Assembly: GCF_005491705.1 (NCBI RefSeq)
Contig: NZ_CP028092.1
Location: 1,736,001 to 1,800,000 of the forward strand
DNA length: 64,000 bases
DNA from: Pontibacter sp. SGAir0037
Lineage (GTDB): Bacteria > Bacteroidota > Bacteroidia > Cytophagales > Hymenobacteraceae
Direction of reading: 5' to 3'
Shown piece after piece: positions 63,770 through 64,000 of this stretch (the first letter of the stretch is position 1; the number at the start of each line of letters is the position of its first letter). A program made the position numbers and the translations under genes. Under the pieces are notes generated by a model. That model saw nothing but the letters and a program-made list of their open reading frames with translations, made no database searches and was not told the DNA's origin.

Positions 63770-63812
63770 CAAAATTCCGAAAGAAGAGCTTTTAAAAAGA
63801 TGACCGATGTCA
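63770..63812 (-). promoter_or_regulatory. CRP/FNR-type operator and promoter of ccoNO
   Basis: The operator reads TGACATCGGTCA on the minus strand (63801-63812; arms TGAC/GTCA). After 23 bases comes GAATTTTG (complement of 63770-63777). The stretch GGTCATCTTTTTAAA, then 13 bases, then GAATTTTG is shared exactly with the ccoG site. Confidence 0.75.
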
Positions 63813-63909
63813 GTTTAAGCGATGATAGTAGTCAGTTGCTGCTGGTGGTTCCGACACGCTCAGGCCTGAAAAACACTGTGAGGCCTTGGCAAGAAGTAAT
63901 CTCTTTTTG

Positions 63910-64000
63910 TTAGTCGGCTTTTGCTGCTGGCTTCTTGTTATCAGGCACTTCGTTCTCGAAAAGCATGCGCACGGCTGGTGTATAATCGTCGTCGTACTGT
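63910..64000 (-). CDS. ccoS: cbb3 oxidase assembly protein CcoS (C-terminal part)
   Basis: Only the last 29 codons and the stop are in the window; the rest lies beyond the right edge. The visible end, QYDDDYTPAVRMLFENEVPD then a Lys/Ala-rich tail, matches the CcoS C-terminus (the conserved GQYDD..TP..R.LF block follows a membrane helix). CcoS is a small membrane protein needed to insert heme and copper into cbb3 oxidase. It is the first cco gene here in transcription order; the ccoNO promoter stands between it and ccoNO. Confidence 0.8.
   Translation of the reverse strand, partial: QYDDDYTPAVRMLFENEVPDNKKPAAKAD

Noticed and set aside
63692..63913. Plus-strand open frame of 73 codons opposite the ccoNO 5' region
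   Set aside because: It covers the ccoNO promoter/operator on the other strand and has no recognisable domain or ribosome site.

Overview
The window is a stretch of chromosome from a member of the Bacteroidota, most likely order Cytophagales and close to Hymenobacteraceae such as Pontibacter (inference). The grounds are promoters of the TTG / TAnnTTTG type, weak or absent Shine-Dalgarno sequences, a fused CcoN-CcoO oxidase subunit, DUF4136 and DUF1206 proteins, and the general protein style. No insertion sequence, CRISPR array, prophage or rRNA was seen.

Layout. (1) 1-972: the 5' end of accA (minus strand), then two identical tandem tRNA-Asp genes on the plus strand with their own promoter and terminator. 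(2) 973-39149: a very large surface-polysaccharide locus, all on the minus strand, so it reads from right to left. It starts with an outer-membrane beta-barrel protein, a Wza-like export lipoprotein and a Wzc-like tyrosine autokinase. Next come GDP-L-fucose synthesis (fcl, gmd), a Wzm/Wzt ABC exporter, and then more than 20 glycosyltransferases mixed with FkbM-type methyltransferases, two acyltransferases and a Wzy-like membrane protein. The middle (about 5-26 kb) is visibly more AT-rich than the flanks, has many 4-base ATGA/GTGA-type overlaps, and carries a glycosyltransferase remnant, so it looks assembled by transfer and rearrangement. (3) 39564-52711: HD phosphohydrolase, Kef-type K+/H+ antiporter, a DUF4136 lipoprotein, an acyl-CoA hydrolase/CoA-transferase, a DUF1206 membrane protein, an NtrC-type response regulator, a 1555-residue eight-PAS hybrid histidine kinase, and a voltage-gated-type K+ channel. 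(4) 52776-56668: DUF389 and DUF2254 membrane proteins and a tandem universal stress protein. (5) 56878-64000: a cbb3 cytochrome oxidase locus on the minus strand. In transcription order it is ccoS (partial), ccoNO, ccoQ, ccoP, ccoG, a possible cysteine-rich micro-ORF, fixH/ccoH and a SafE-type membrane protein.

How they work together. Region 2 should make, decorate and export a fucose-containing glycan: gmd and fcl feed a GT10 fucosyltransferase, Wzm/Wzt exports a lipid-linked chain, and Wza/Wzc are export and control parts. Finding a Wzy-like protein beside Wzm/Wzt leaves the polymerisation route open. Region 5 makes a high-affinity terminal oxidase for low oxygen. The strongest new observation is a shared promoter design: a TGAY-N4-RTCA palindrome of CRP/FNR type placed 22-23 bases upstream of a -7 element, which corresponds to about -41. 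It occurs before ccoNO, ccoG, the universal stress gene and the acyl-CoA hydrolase gene, which links these into a probable oxygen- or redox-responsive regulon. Two convergent gene junctions end in long near-perfect hairpins that contain the stop codon of the minus-strand gene.
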